Shown: positions 9,127-18,261, counted from the stretch's first letter. The stretch: 64,000 bases of DNA from Litorihabitans aurantiacus (GCF_030161595.1 NZ_BSUM01000001.1:124001-188000), one strand, 5' to 3'. Notes: generated by a model not told the origin, from the letters alone. Translations and numbers: made by a program.

Positions 9127-10181
9127 TCAGCCCGCGTAGTCGACGAGGTCGGGGTTCTCCTCGTAGACCTCGGCCAGGAGCGAGAGGTCGAACAGGTCGC
9201 TCGCCTCGAGGTCGATGCCGGCGCCGGCCAGGCTCTCGATGGTCGAGTCCTGGAGCTCCTGGGAGATCGTGAAGAGCCCGTTGGTCTCGGTGTCGGGAGA
9301 GACGATGAGCTCGTTCTGCGCCATGGCGCCCGCGACGGTCTTCTCGGGGTCGAGGTCGAGGTCGGCGCCGTAGACCTCGTAGGCCAGGCGCGCGCCCTCC
9401 TCGGGGTCGTTGACGGCGTCGGTCCAGCCGCGGATCTCCGCGACGAGGAACGCCTTGAGCTTCTCGCGGTCGGACTCGATCATCTCGTCGGTCACCGTGA
9501 CCGTCTCGGCCACGAACGGGAGGCCGTTGTCGGCGAAGGCGAGGTTCGTCGTCGCGGTGCCGTCGGCCGCCACGGTGATGGCCTCGTTGGTGAGGTAGGC
9601 GATGAACCCGTCGACCTCGCCCGAGACGAGGGGGCGGGGTCGTACTGGACCGGGACGACCTCGACGTCGGCCGGGTCGATGTCGTTCGCCGCGAGAAGCG
9701 CCTGGAAGAGCGCGGTGTTGGAGTCCTGGACGCCGATGCGCTTGCCGACGAGGTCGGCCGGCGTGGCGATGTCTCCGCCGTCGGTCAGCGAGAGGACCGT
9801 GAACGGGTTCTTCTGGAACGTGGTGCCGATGATCTTCAGCGGGGCGCCCTCGCTCGCGACGACCGAACCGATCGAGACGGCGTCGGACAGGGCGACGTCG
9901 GTGGTGCCGGAGATGAGCTCGGCGGCACCGGTCGAGGGGCCGGCGGTCAGCGTGACCTCGCCGAGGCCGGCGTCGGTGTAGTAGCCGTTCTCGAGGGCGA
10001 AGAACTCGCCGGCGAACTCCTCGTTCTTGATCCAGCTCAGCTGGACGCTGATGTCGCCGAACGACTCGTCGTCGCCGGAGACGGCGGCGTCGCCGTCGGA
10101 GTCGCCGGAGCAGGCGGTCAGCGTCAGGGCGGCGATGGCGAGCGTGGCGGCCGCGAGGCGGCGGCGGGAGGGGTGGGTCAT
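9127..10181 (-). CDS. ABC transporter substrate-binding lipoprotein (NMT1/THI5-like), frameshifted
   Basis: Begins [18 protein letters not shown] with a lipobox LTAC, so it is exported and anchored as a lipoprotein. Motifs such as [34 protein letters not shown] and [12 protein letters not shown] place it in the NMT1/THI5-like family used by NitT/TauT/pyrimidine/riboflavin importers. The frame breaks at the five-G run 9630-9634; restoring one G joins ...VQYDPAP to [13 protein letters not shown] and gives 351 residues. GGAG lies about 8 bp before the ATG. It is first in the transporter operon and preceded by a GlnR-like box. The ligand is unknown; purine or ureide is inferred from context. Confidence 0.85.
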
Positions 10182-10300
10182 GGTCAGCTCCGTCGGGGAG
10201 GCGCTCCGCCCCGCCTCGGCGTGGCCGGGTCGGGCGGGAAGCGGTCTGGTGTCGTGCCGCGACGGTAGGGGTGCCACGTTTCTGGCACGGGAGCGCTCCG

Positions 10301-10316
10301 GTTTCCGGGGCGTAAC
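10301..10316 (-). promoter_or_regulatory. GlnR-type box upstream of the ABC importer operon
   Basis: On the - strand the site reads GTTAC-N6-GAAAC, a match to the actinobacterial GlnR core GTNAC-N6-GAAAC. It is about 120 bp upstream of the lipoprotein start. The same core occurs at 17360-17375 near the allantoinase start. GlnR control is inferred from the motif. Confidence 0.65.
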
Positions 10317-10330
10317 GGGCGACGGCGAGG

Positions 10331-10506
10331 GTCGCCAATCCTCTCGGGGAGGGTCGGCAATCCTCTCGGGGAGGGTCGGCAATCCTCTCGGGGAGGGTCG
10401 GCAATCCTCTCGGGGAGGGTCGGCAATCCTCTCGGGGAGGGTCGGCAATCCTCTCGGGGAGGGTCAGCAATCCTCTCGGGGAGGGTCAGGAAAGCTCTCG
10501 CGAAGG
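10331..10506 (+). repeat. 22-bp tandem array, eight units
   Basis: Units start every 22 bp. Seven contain the core CCTCTCGGGGAGG, which can form a small hairpin (CCTC/GAGG). The eighth (10485-10506) is a variant with CTCTCGCGAAGG and is identical to the last unit of the array at 47034-47099. Units lie head to tail without unique spacers, so this is not CRISPR. The array fills most of the 354-bp gap between allantoate amidohydrolase and the importer operon. Confidence 0.92.
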
Positions 10507-10535
10507 GGGCGGGGTGAGGTGCGCGGGTGAGGGGG

Positions 10536-11894
10536 TCAGGGGCGGGGTTCCGCCGCCAGGCGCAGGACCGACTCCGCCAGCGCGCGGATGCCGAGCGCGA
10601 CGTCGGCCTCCGAGACGGACTCCGCCGGGTGGTGGCTCACGCCGTCGGGATTGCGGAGGAACAGCATCCCGACGTCGGTCACGGCACCGATCGCCATCGC
10701 GTCGTGCCCGGCCCGGCTGAACAGCCGCACGGGGTCGTCGGCGCCGCGCCGCAGCGTCGTCGTGATCCCGGCTCCCACCACGTCCTGCAGCAGCGGCGCG
10801 CACATCACGGCGGGCGCGTCGTGCACCTCCTGCCAGCCCCAGCGCAGCCCCCGCGCGCGCGTGATCCCGTCGAGCTCGAGCGCGACGGCGTCCCACACCC
10901 GGTCCCGCTCGGCGTCCAGCTCGCCGCGCAGGTCGAGCGAGAACCGCACCTGCCCCGGAACGACGTTCACCGCACCCGGGAACGCCTCGAACTGCCCGAC
11001 CGTCCCGACGACGTGGTGCTCCGCCCGGCACAGCCGCTCGACGGCCAGCGCCGCCTCGCTGGCGCCCAGGAGCGCGTCGCGCCGCATGTCGTAGGGCGTG
11101 CCGCCCGCGTGCCGCGCCTCGCCGTCGACCACGACCTGGAAGCGCCGGGCGCTCGCGATCGAGGACACGATCGCGAGCGACTCCCCGCGCCGGTCCAGCT
11201 CGGGCCCCTGCTCGATGTGCGCCTCGAGATAACCGACCAGCTCCTCGGGCCGCCGCGCGGCCTCGCCGATGCGGCCCGGGTCGAGGCCGAACTCGAGCGC
11301 CGCCTCGCGCAGGGTCGTCCCCTCGGCGTCGGTCAGCGCCCACCACCGCTCGTCCCACGTGCCCGCGACCGCGCTGGAGCCGAGCAGCGCCTTGCCGAAC
11401 CGCGTCCCCTCCTCGTCGGAGAACGCGATCACCTCGAGCGCGAACGGGAAAGGCGACCACGCGCGTTCGCCGTCGCCGTCACCCTCCACCACCCGCAGCA
11501 GCCGCACGACCTCGAGCGCCATGAGGACGCCGAGCACGCCGTCGTAGCGCCCCGCGTCCAGCACGGTGTCGAGGTGCGAGCCGAGCAGGAGCGCGGGGGC
11601 GTCGTCGCGCCGCGCGTGCTCGGCCACCGCCGCGGATGGGAGCGCACCGGCTGGCCGCGGTGCCAGCCGCCCGACCTGGTTCCCGGCCGCGTCCTGCCAC
11701 GTCGTCATGCCGAGCTCGCGCATCCAGCGCGCCGCGATGCGGTTCGCGCGCGCGTGCTCGGGCGAGAGGTGCACGCGCTCGACCGTTCCCGCGCTCGCAG
11801 TCACCGCGGCCAGCTCGTCGCAGCGCGCCATCGTGCGGCGGGCCGCCTGGGCGACGACGTCGGGTGCGGCCCCCAGCAGCGAGCGCTCGGTCAC
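10536..11894 (-). CDS. allC: Allantoate amidohydrolase (M20 family)
   Basis: A 452-residue metal-dependent hydrolase of the allantoate amidohydrolase/N-carbamoyl-amino-acid hydrolase family. Motifs include LLGSHLDTVLDAGRYDGVLG (metal His/Asp), FSDEEGTRF, YLEAHIEQGPELD and the C-terminal FLRNPDGVSHHPAE. It should cleave allantoate to ureidoglycine, ammonia and CO2. The GTG start overlaps the stop of the aminotransferase gene (GTGA), so it is coupled to it. An N-carbamoyl amino acid substrate cannot be excluded by sequence alone, but the neighbouring allantoinase and ureidoglycine aminotransferase make allantoate much more likely. Confidence 0.87.
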   Translation of the reverse strand: MTERSLLGAAPDVVAQAARRTMARCDELAAVTASAGTVERVHLSPEHARANRIAARWMRELGMTTWQDAAGNQVGRLAPRPAGALPSAAVAEHARRDDAPALLLGSHLDTVLDAGRYDGVLGVLMALEVVRLLRVVEGDGDGERAWSPFPFALEVIAFSDEEGTRFGKALLGSSAVAGTWDERWWALTDAEGTTLREAALEFGLDPGRIGEAARRPEELVGYLEAHIEQGPELDRRGESLAIVSSIASARRFQVVVDGEARHAGGTPYDMRRDALLGASEAALAVERLCRAEHHVVGTVGQFEAFPGAVNVVPGQVRFSLDLRGELDAERDRVWDAVALELDGITRARGLRWGWQEVHDAPAVMCAPLLQDVVGAGITTTLRRGADDPVRLFSRAGHDAMAIGAVTDVGMLFLRNPDGVSHHPAESVSEADVALGIRALAESVLRLAAEPRP

Positions 11895-13159
11895 GCCGTG
11901 GCCTCCCGGCCGTCGACGGCGGAGCCCCGGTAGTGGTCCGCCGCGGCCTCGTGCGCCGCGCCCGCGCGCACCGGGTGGCCGAACCGCGCCAGCACCTGCT
12001 CGAGCGCGGCGAGGGTGGCGAGCACGGCGTCGCGCCGCGCGTTGTAGCCCATCGTCCCGATGCGCCACACGCGCCCGTGCAGGGGGCCGAAGGACGTGCC
12101 GATCTCGATGCCGAAGTCCTCGAGCATCGCGGCGCGCGCGACGTCGCCGGGCACGCCGTCGGGGATCTTGACGGCGACGACGTTGCTCATCTTGTGCGCC
12201 ACGTCGCCGAACACCGTCAGGCCGAGCGCTCGCACCCCGGCGAGCATCGCCTCGCCCGCGCGCACGTGGCGCGCGATCACCGCCGCGCGCCCCTCGAGCG
12301 CGATGAGCCGCGCGCACTCGCGCGCCGCGTACAGCATCGAGGTGGCCTCGGTGTGGTGGTTGAGCCGGCGCGGACCCCAGTAGTCCAGGATCATGCCGAG
12401 GTCGAAGTAGTTGGAGCGCACGAAGTCGCCCGCGACAGGGTCGCCCGCCTCGCGGATGCCCGCCTCGATGCGGGCGCGGCTGCGCACGACGGCGACGGCG
12501 CGGTCCGACAGCACGGTCGGCGAGGATCCCGAGGGCCCGCCCAGGCACTTCTGCAGGCCGGCGGTCGCGGCGTCGAGCCCCCACGCGTCGAACTCGAACG
12601 GGTTCCCGCCGAGCGAGGCGGTCGCATCGGTGTAGAACAGCACGCCGTGGCGCTCGCAGATGTCGCCGATCTCGTCCAGCGGCTGCAGCATCGTGGTGGA
12701 GGTGTCACCCTGCACGAGCGCGAGCAGCGTCGGGCGCACCCGCACGACCGCCTCCTCGATCGCCGACGGCGTCACGACCTGCCCCCACGGCACCTCGATC
12801 GTGTGGACCTCGGCCATCGCGCGCTCGGCGATCTCGGCCAGCAGGTGCCCGAACCGGCCGAAGATCGGCACCAGGACGCGTTCGCCCGGGCGCACCAGCG
12901 ACGTGATGGCCGCCTCGATCCCCGCGCGCGAGGTGCCGTCCACGAGGACGGACGCCTCCGCCGTCGTGCCCCAGACGTGGCGGTAGAGCTCCTGCGTCTC
13001 GACCATCGACCGCGTCATGAACGGGTCGTACTGGCCCACGAGGCGCGCGGACATCGCGGACAGCACGCTCGGGTAGGCGTCGACCGGACCGGGGCCCATG
13101 AGGAGGCGGTGCGGCGGCGAGATGGGGCCGGGGACGGTGATCGGGGCGGTCTCGGGCAC
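11891..13159 (-). CDS. pucG: (S)-ureidoglycine-glyoxylate aminotransferase
   Basis: A 422-residue class V PLP aminotransferase. HRLLMGPGPVDAYPSVLSAMS at the start, DATASLGGNPFEFDAWGLD (PLP-binding Asp) and GLQKCLGGPSGSSP (Schiff-base Lys) are typical of PucG and related alanine/serine-glyoxylate aminotransferases. PucG moves the amino group from ureidoglycine to glyoxylate, giving oxalurate and glycine, a step that follows allantoate amidohydrolase. The coupled downstream gene is that hydrolase. Serine-glyoxylate aminotransferase is the main alternative and is made unlikely by context. Confidence 0.87.
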   Translation of the reverse strand: MPETAPITVPGPISPPHRLLMGPGPVDAYPSVLSAMSARLVGQYDPFMTRSMVETQELYRHVWGTTAEASVLVDGTSRAGIEAAITSLVRPGERVLVPIFGRFGHLLAEIAERAMAEVHTIEVPWGQVVTPSAIEEAVVRVRPTLLALVQGDTSTTMLQPLDEIGDICERHGVLFYTDATASLGGNPFEFDAWGLDAATAGLQKCLGGPSGSSPTVLSDRAVAVVRSRARIEAGIREAGDPVAGDFVRSNYFDLGMILDYWGPRRLNHHTEATSMLYAARECARLIALEGRAAVIARHVRAGEAMLAGVRALGLTVFGDVAHKMSNVVAVKIPDGVPGDVARAAMLEDFGIEIGTSFGPLHGRVWRIGTMGYNARRDAVLATLAALEQVLARFGHPVRAGAAHEAAADHYRGSAVDGREATA

Positions 13160-13231
13160 GGGGATCCTTCGGTGGTGCGGGCGTGTGGTGCGGGGGTGCG
13201 GCGGGGATCGGGCGGGCGCGGGCGCCGACTC

Positions 13232-14896
13232 CTAGGGTCCCAGCAGATCGGCCAGGCGTCGGGCGAGCTGGACCAGGGCGAGGTCGCTGCCGGAGGCCGC
13301 CGTGAGGCACAGCCCGACCGGGGCCGGTGCTCCCGAGGCCCCGGTGACCCGCACCAGCGGCACCGAGATCGACGGCAGACCGGCGGCGGAGGCCGGCGTG
13401 GTCGTCCGCAGCGTCCGCACGCGCAGGTCGTCGGCCGCCGCTGCGGCTCCGTCACCGCCGCTCGTGGCGCGGGACGGCGCCGGGCCCGGCACGGTCGGCA
13501 TCAGCAGCACGCGATCGGTCACGACGGCGCGCAGGTGCTCGCGCCGCAGCGCCAGCTCCTCGCGAGCAGCGGCCTCCTGCGCCGCCGTGACGGTGCTCGC
13601 CTGCTGCATGCGGTGGGCGACCGGCGCGCCGAGCGCGCCCGGGTTCGCCGTGACCCACGCGCCGTGGTTGCGCCAGGCCTCGGCGGCCTGCACGACGCGG
13701 AACGGTTCGGCGTACGCGGCGAGGTCGCCGATGTCGACCTCCTCGACCGCCGGGGCGTCGTCGACGCCGCGCAGCCGCGCCACGAGCGCGGCCAGGGCCG
13801 CGGCGGTCCCCGGCTCGGCGACGGCGAGCACCTCGCGCGGGATCGCGAGGTGCCACGGGAGCGAGGCCGCGCCGTCGGGCCCCGCGCCGCCGTCGAGGTC
13901 GGGATCGCCGTCCGCACCCAGCGCCGCCGCGACGACGCGCTCGAGGGTCGCGCCGTCGCGCGTCAGCCACCCGACGGTGTCGAAGGACTGCGCGAGCGGC
14001 AGCAGGCCCTGGCGCGGGACGAGCCCGTGCGTCGTCCGCAGCCCCCACAGCCCCTGGTAGGAGGCGGGGACGCGGATCGATCCGGCGGTGTCGGTGGCGA
14101 GCGCGACGTCGGCCTGACCGGTCGCGACGGCGGAGGCCGGGCCGCTCGAGGAGCCGCCCGGCAGCGCGCCGGGGACGGCGCCGTTGGGCGGCGTGCCGTA
14201 GTGCGCGTTGGCGCCCGCGACCGAGTAGGCGAGCTCGTCCGTGCGCGCGATGCCACGAAGCGACGCCCCGGCGCGCAGGAGGTCGGCGACGGCGGGCGCG
14301 CTCGTCGTCTCCGGGCGCGACTGCTCCAGCCAGGTCGGGTTGCCCGCGCCGATGCGGTAGCCGCGGATCGCGAACAGGTCCTTGACCGCGACGGTGAGCC
14401 CGGCGAGCGGGCCCTCCCACGCTCCCTGGTAGAGCGGGTCGCCGACGGTGCGCCAGATCGAGCGGTCGAACGCCTGCGCGCGCGGGGTGACGTGGGCCGC
14501 GGTGATCACCCAGCGGCCGGCGTCGGTGTCCGCTGAGCCCGTGGTGACGCGCTGCCACACCTGGGTCTGCACGCCGGTGCCCCCGGCGGCGTAGCGCGAC
14601 GTCGCCACGAGCAGCCACGTCTGCGGCGCGAGGCGGCGCGCCTCGAGCCGCTCGATCACGCGCGGCGCGACGCCCCCGCGCGAGCCACGGAAGCGGGAGA
14701 TCGCGTCGTGGCCGACCAGGACGCCGGTACCGTCGGCGCGGATCGTGCCCGGACCCGGGGCGAAGGCGGCGTCGAGCGCGGCGAGGTCGTCGACCGCGAG
14801 GGCGCGCTCGTAGGCGTCGAACGCCGCGCGCAGGTCGGCGGGCAGCGCCTCGCCGTCGTCCGCGTACACCGCCTCCGGCTCGATCGGCTCAGCCAC
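13232..14896 (-). CDS. AtzH-like (DUF3225) domain fused to an amidase-signature hydrolase
   Basis: 554 residues. Residues 1-130 look like an NTF2-fold AtzH/HpxZ-like domain (DLRAAFDAYERALAVDDLAALDAAF, VWQRVTTG, WVITAAHVT). From about 140 the amidase signature family begins, with the catalytic Lys in LAGLTVAVKDLFAIRGY and the Ser-rich loop LPGGSSSGPASAVATGQAD carrying the Ser-cisSer-Lys triad. GTG start, overlapping the upstream stop by 8 bp. In Klebsiella purine clusters HpxZ (AtzH-like) and HpxY (amidase) are separate; here they are one chain. The likely substrate is a late ureide or oxalate-derived amide such as oxalurate or oxamate, which is inference. Confidence 0.8.
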   Translation of the reverse strand: MAEPIEPEAVYADDGEALPADLRAAFDAYERALAVDDLAALDAAFAPGPGTIRADGTGVLVGHDAISRFRGSRGGVAPRVIERLEARRLAPQTWLLVATSRYAAGGTGVQTQVWQRVTTGSADTDAGRWVITAAHVTPRAQAFDRSIWRTVGDPLYQGAWEGPLAGLTVAVKDLFAIRGYRIGAGNPTWLEQSRPETTSAPAVADLLRAGASLRGIARTDELAYSVAGANAHYGTPPNGAVPGALPGGSSSGPASAVATGQADVALATDTAGSIRVPASYQGLWGLRTTHGLVPRQGLLPLAQSFDTVGWLTRDGATLERVVAAALGADGDPDLDGGAGPDGAASLPWHLAIPREVLAVAEPGTAAALAALVARLRGVDDAPAVEEVDIGDLAAYAEPFRVVQAAEAWRNHGAWVTANPGALGAPVAHRMQQASTVTAAQEAAAREELALRREHLRAVVTDRVLLMPTVPGPAPSRATSGGDGAAAAADDLRVRTLRTTTPASAAGLPSISVPLVRVTGASGAPAPVGLCLTAASGSDLALVQLARRLADLLGP

Positions 14897-15974
14897 GCTC
14901 CACCTCCGCGAAGTCCGCCTTCCGGATCCGCGCGTGCACGCCGCACACGAGGTCGACCACCTGCGAGATGTCGAGGTCCGTGGCGGCCGAGAGGTAGGCG
15001 TAGGCGAGGTGCTCCGCCATGCCCCAACGGGCCTGGATCAGGCGGAGCGACGCGCGCACGCACCGGCGCACCGCCTCGTCGAGGTCCGCGCTGAGCCCGG
15101 TCGGCACGAGGTGCTCGGGCGTCTCCACCAGCGGGCCGTCGAGCTCGCCGAACCGCGCGCGGGCCTCGGCGGCGGGCACGACGTCGAGGCGCACCGTCGC
15201 GCGCAGCGACGCCTCGAGCGCGGTGAGCGCGACCTCGCCGTCGCCCTGCGCGAAGTGCGGGTCGCCGACGTAGGCGAGCGCCCCCGCCACCTGGACCGGG
15301 AGGTGCAGCTGCGTCCCCTCGACCAGCAGCTTCACGTCGATGTTGCCGCCGTGCGCCCCGGGCGGGACGGAGTGCGCGCGGTGATCGCCCGCCGTCGCGA
15401 CGCCCATCGTGCCCAGGAACGGGGCGAGGGGGTAGGCGACGACGTGCGCGCCGCCGTCGTGCAGCGGGAGGGTGGCGACGGCGCCGTCCGCCCGCTCCTG
15501 CACCGGCGAGAACACGCTCACCGTGGCGCCGCCGCGGGGCAGCTCGCCCGGGAGCGCGCCGCGGCCGTGCCGGTTGGAGATGACGCCGTAGGGCACGCGC
15601 GGCTGGAGGCGCTCGACGGTGAGGCTCAGGACGTCGCCGGGCTGGGCGCCCTCGACCAGGATCGGGCCGGTGACGACGTGCGGGCCGTCGTGATCGCCGT
15701 CGCGCGAGACCTGGTCCACGATCGCGATCGCGTCGGTGAGGACGTCCTCGCGCGCCACGCCGTGCCCCGCGAAGAACGCGACGGGGTCGGAGCCCTGGTC
15801 GGGCAGCAGGCCCTCGTGGCTGACGGTGTCGATCGTGACGCTCGCACCGGATCGGACGCGGAGGACCGGGGTGTCGGCGCCGCACGGGAGCCGGCCCCAC
15901 AGCACGTGCTCGGGGGTGGCGGGGAGGTAGTGCTCTCCGGGGATCTCGCCCTCGTGCGGCTGCAGGACGCTCAC
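14889..15974 (-). CDS. Acetamidase/formamidase-family protein
   Basis: A 361-residue member of the FmdA/AmdA family, recognised from HYLPATPEHVLWGRL near the start, VVTGPILVEGAQPGDVLSLTVERLQP, the PPGAHGGNIDVKLLVEG metal-binding motif and GDPHFAQGDGEVALTALEAS. These enzymes hydrolyse formamide, acetamide or similar small amides. The GTG start overlaps the allantoinase stop (GTGA), so it is the second gene of the ureide operon. A role on formamide, or on an amide released during ureide breakdown, is plausible but not shown. Confidence 0.85.
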   Translation of the reverse strand: MSVLQPHEGEIPGEHYLPATPEHVLWGRLPCGADTPVLRVRSGASVTIDTVSHEGLLPDQGSDPVAFFAGHGVAREDVLTDAIAIVDQVSRDGDHDGPHVVTGPILVEGAQPGDVLSLTVERLQPRVPYGVISNRHGRGALPGELPRGGATVSVFSPVQERADGAVATLPLHDGGAHVVAYPLAPFLGTMGVATAGDHRAHSVPPGAHGGNIDVKLLVEGTQLHLPVQVAGALAYVGDPHFAQGDGEVALTALEASLRATVRLDVVPAAEARARFGELDGPLVETPEHLVPTGLSADLDEAVRRCVRASLRLIQARWGMAEHLAYAYLSAATDLDISQVVDLVCGVHARIRKADFAEVERG

Positions 15975-17287
15975 CGCGGTCCCTCCGTCAGGTCGCGGCC
16001 GGCCCGGGTCAGGAGGCCGGCGCCGGCGTCCCACACCTGCTCGCCGTTGACCCAGGTCGCGGCCACGAGACCCTGCAGCTCCTGCCCGTGCCACGGGCTC
16101 AGCTTGGTGCGGTACTCCAGCCGCGCGGCGTCGACCGTCCAGGCCGTATCCGGCTCGAATGCCACGAGGTGCGCGGGGGCGCCGACGGCGAGGCGGCCCG
16201 CGCGGGACAGGCCCGCGATCCCGGCCGGCCCGGTCGTGAGGAGGGGCAGGACGTCCGCGAGGTCGAGGCCGCGCTGCCGGGCGCGGGTCCAGACCGTGGC
16301 GAGACCGGTCTGAAGGCCCGAGATGCCGCCCCACGCGAGGCCGAGGTCGCCGTCGCCCTGCTCCTTCAGCGCGTGCGTGGAGGGTGAGTGGTCGCTGACG
16401 ACGGCGTCGATGGTGCCGTCGGCGACGCCCTCCCACAGGAGGTCCTGGTTCGCGCGATCGCGCACGGGCGGGCAGCACTTGTAGGCGGGAGCGGCGTCGG
16501 GCACGTCCTCGGCCTGCAGCGTGAGGTAGTGCGGGCAGGTCTCGACCGTGAGGCGCACGCCCTGGGCCTTCGCGGTGCGCACGGCGTCCAGGCTCGCACC
16601 GTCCGAGAGATGGACGACGTGCGCGCGGGCGCCGGTGCGGCGGGCCGCCTCGATCACGGCGGCGACGGCGACGGCCTCGCTCGCGGCCGGTCGCGAGGCG
16701 AGGAAGTCGGCGTAGCGCGGGCCCAGCGGCCCGGGCGGGTGCAGGTGGACGGGGTCCTCGGCGTGGACGACGAGCACGCCGTCGAACGCGGCGATCTCGG
16801 CCAGGGCCGCCTCGAGCTGCGCGGCGTCGAGGTGGCCGAACTCGTCGATCCCGGAGGGGGCGAGGAAGCACTTGAAGCCGGTGACGCCGGCCTCGTGCAG
16901 CGCGCGCAGGCGCCCGAGATTCTCCGGCACGGCGCCGCCCCAGCACGCGAGGTCGACGGCGAGGTTGCCGACGGCGGCCGCGCGCTTGGCCGCGAGCGCC
17001 TCGGGGGTGGTGGTGACGGGGAGGCTGTTGAGCGGCATGTCGACGACGGTCGTGACGCCGCCCGCCGCGGCCGCCGCCGTGCCGGTGGTGAAGCCCTCCC
17101 AGTCGGTGCGGCCGGGGTCGTTGAGGTGCACGTGGGAGTCGACCAGGCCGGGCAGGAGCACCTGGTCGGGGCCGAGCACGACGTCGGCGCGGGCGTCGAA
17201 GTCCTCGACCGCGGTGATGACGCCGGCCTCGATGCGGATGGTGGCGGGGCGCTCGGCGCCGCCGAGGTGGGTGCGCATCGCGGCCAC
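15971..17287 (-). CDS. allB: Allantoinase
   Basis: A dihydroorotase-like amidohydrolase of 438 residues. Metal motif LVDSHVHLNDPGRTDWEGF at about residue 49, the segment GVTGFKCFLAPSG with the Lys expected to be carbamylated, VVHAEDP, HVVHLSD, and VVSDHSPST with the final Asp. It opens the ring of allantoin to allantoate. It heads the - strand ureide operon, 135 bp from the divergent OHCU decarboxylase gene. The N terminus is short: GTG 17287 or ATG 17278 are the in-frame starts, and the first beta strand usual in the family is hard to see. An ATG at 17337 in another frame hints at a lost base in the C-rich stretch between. Confidence 0.88.
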   Translation of the reverse strand: MAAMRTHLGGAERPATIRIEAGVITAVEDFDARADVVLGPDQVLLPGLVDSHVHLNDPGRTDWEGFTTGTAAAAAGGVTTVVDMPLNSLPVTTTPEALAAKRAAAVGNLAVDLACWGGAVPENLGRLRALHEAGVTGFKCFLAPSGIDEFGHLDAAQLEAALAEIAAFDGVLVVHAEDPVHLHPPGPLGPRYADFLASRPAASEAVAVAAVIEAARRTGARAHVVHLSDGASLDAVRTAKAQGVRLTVETCPHYLTLQAEDVPDAAPAYKCCPPVRDRANQDLLWEGVADGTIDAVVSDHSPSTHALKEQGDGDLGLAWGGISGLQTGLATVWTRARQRGLDLADVLPLLTTGPAGIAGLSRAGRLAVGAPAHLVAFEPDTAWTVDAARLEYRTKLSPWHGQELQGLVAATWVNGEQVWDAGAGLLTRAGRDLTEGPR

Positions 17288-17359
17288 GGAGCGCGGGGGC
17301 GGGTGGGCCGCGGGGCGGCGGTGGCCGGGGGCGTCATGCGGTGACCCTAGGCAGCCCGG

Positions 17360-17375
17360 GTTTCCCGGGCGTTAC
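17360..17375 (-). promoter_or_regulatory. GlnR-type box in the divergent allB/uraD promoter
   Basis: On the - strand it reads GTAAC-N6-GAAAC, matching the GlnR core. It sits about 73 bp upstream of allantoinase and 48 bp upstream of the OHCU decarboxylase start, so one site could serve both operons. It overlaps a small palindrome (GCCCGGG-TTT-CCCGGGC, 17354-17370). Confidence 0.65.
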
Positions 17376-17422
17376 CTCGGCGTGGCGCGTGCGATGTCGG
17401 TGCGCGCGCCTACGGTGTCCCC

Positions 17423-17926
17423 GTGAGGATCGAGGAGTTCGACGCGCAGTCGCCGTCCGACGCCGCCGCGGTGGTGGCCGTGTGGGCGGCCGTCCCGGCG
17501 TGGGTCGAGGAGGTCGTGGCGGGGAGGCCGTACGGCACGCGGGCGGCGCTGCTCGCGCGCGCCGACGCGGTGGCGAGGACGTGGGGGGAGGCGGAGCTCG
17601 ACGTCGCCCTCGCCGACCACCCGCGCATCGGGGACCGGCACCCCGGCGAGGGGGCGAGCGCGCAGGCCTCGCGGGGTGAGCAGGCATCGGTGGCCGGGGC
17701 GGGCGACGACGTCGCCGCGTCGATCGCGGAGGCCAACGCCGCGTACGAGGCTCGCTTCGGTCGCGTCTTCCTCGTGCGTGCCGCCGGCCGGACGCCGGAG
17801 GAGATCCTGGCGCAGGCGCGGCAGCGCCTGGCCAACGACGACGCAGCCGAGGTGGCCGAGGCCCTGGACCAGCTGCGGGAGATCGCCCTGCTCCGACTGA
17901 CGTCCGCGATCGAGGAGGACCGGTGA
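17423..17926 (+). CDS. uraD: 2-oxo-4-hydroxy-4-carboxy-5-ureidoimidazoline (OHCU) decarboxylase
   Basis: 167 residues, normal for the family. The signature ALADHPRIGDRHPGE contains the catalytic His of the HPxIG motif, and RVFLVRAAGRTPEEIL plus the C-terminal LRLTSAI helix are characteristic. It decarboxylates OHCU to (S)-allantoin. Its GTG start opens a short operon with hydroxyisourate hydrolase, whose start overlaps its stop by 4 bp. It is divergent from allantoinase and shares a GlnR-like site. Confidence 0.92.
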   Translation: MRIEEFDAQSPSDAAAVVAVWAAVPAWVEEVVAGRPYGTRAALLARADAVARTWGEAELDVALADHPRIGDRHPGEGASAQASRGEQASVAGAGDDVAASIAEANAAYEARFGRVFLVRAAGRTPEEILAQARQRLANDDAAEVAEALDQLREIALLRLTSAIEEDR

Positions 17927-18261
17927 GACCCCACCTGACCATGCACGTGCTGGACGCCGCGACGGGGCGGCCGGCCTCCGGCGTCGCCGTCGTGCTGACC
18001 GACGAGGGCGGCGCGGAGATCGCGCGGGGCGAGACCGATGCCGACGGGCGTGCGGGGCTCGGTCCGGCGCGGCTCGCGGCGGGCACGTACGAGCTGGCGT
18101 TCGCGACCGGGGCGTACTTCGCCGCGCGCGGGGTCGCGGCGTTCCACCCGCGGGTGCGGGTGACGTTCGCGCTGGCCGACGAGGCCGACGGCTCGCCGCG
18201 GCACCACCACGTGCCGCTGCTGCTGAGCCCGTTCTCGTACACGACCTACCGGGGGAGCTGA
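17923..18261 (+). CDS. pucM: 5-hydroxyisourate hydrolase (transthyretin-like)
   Basis: 112 residues with the three family signatures: LTMHVLDAATGRPA at the N terminus, the central TDADGRAG and the C-terminal SPFSYTTYRGS carrying the YRGS motif that separates the enzyme from transthyretin. It hydrolyses 5-hydroxyisourate to OHCU, the substrate of the enzyme encoded just upstream. The GTGA overlap with uraD implies coupled synthesis of the two consecutive enzymes. Confidence 0.94.
   Translation: MRPHLTMHVLDAATGRPASGVAVVLTDEGGAEIARGETDADGRAGLGPARLAAGTYELAFATGAYFAARGVAAFHPRVRVTFALADEADGSPRHHHVPLLLSPFSYTTYRGS

Noticed and set aside
10331..10506. CRISPR array
   Set aside because: Units are contiguous 22-bp repeats with no unique spacers and no cas genes nearby.
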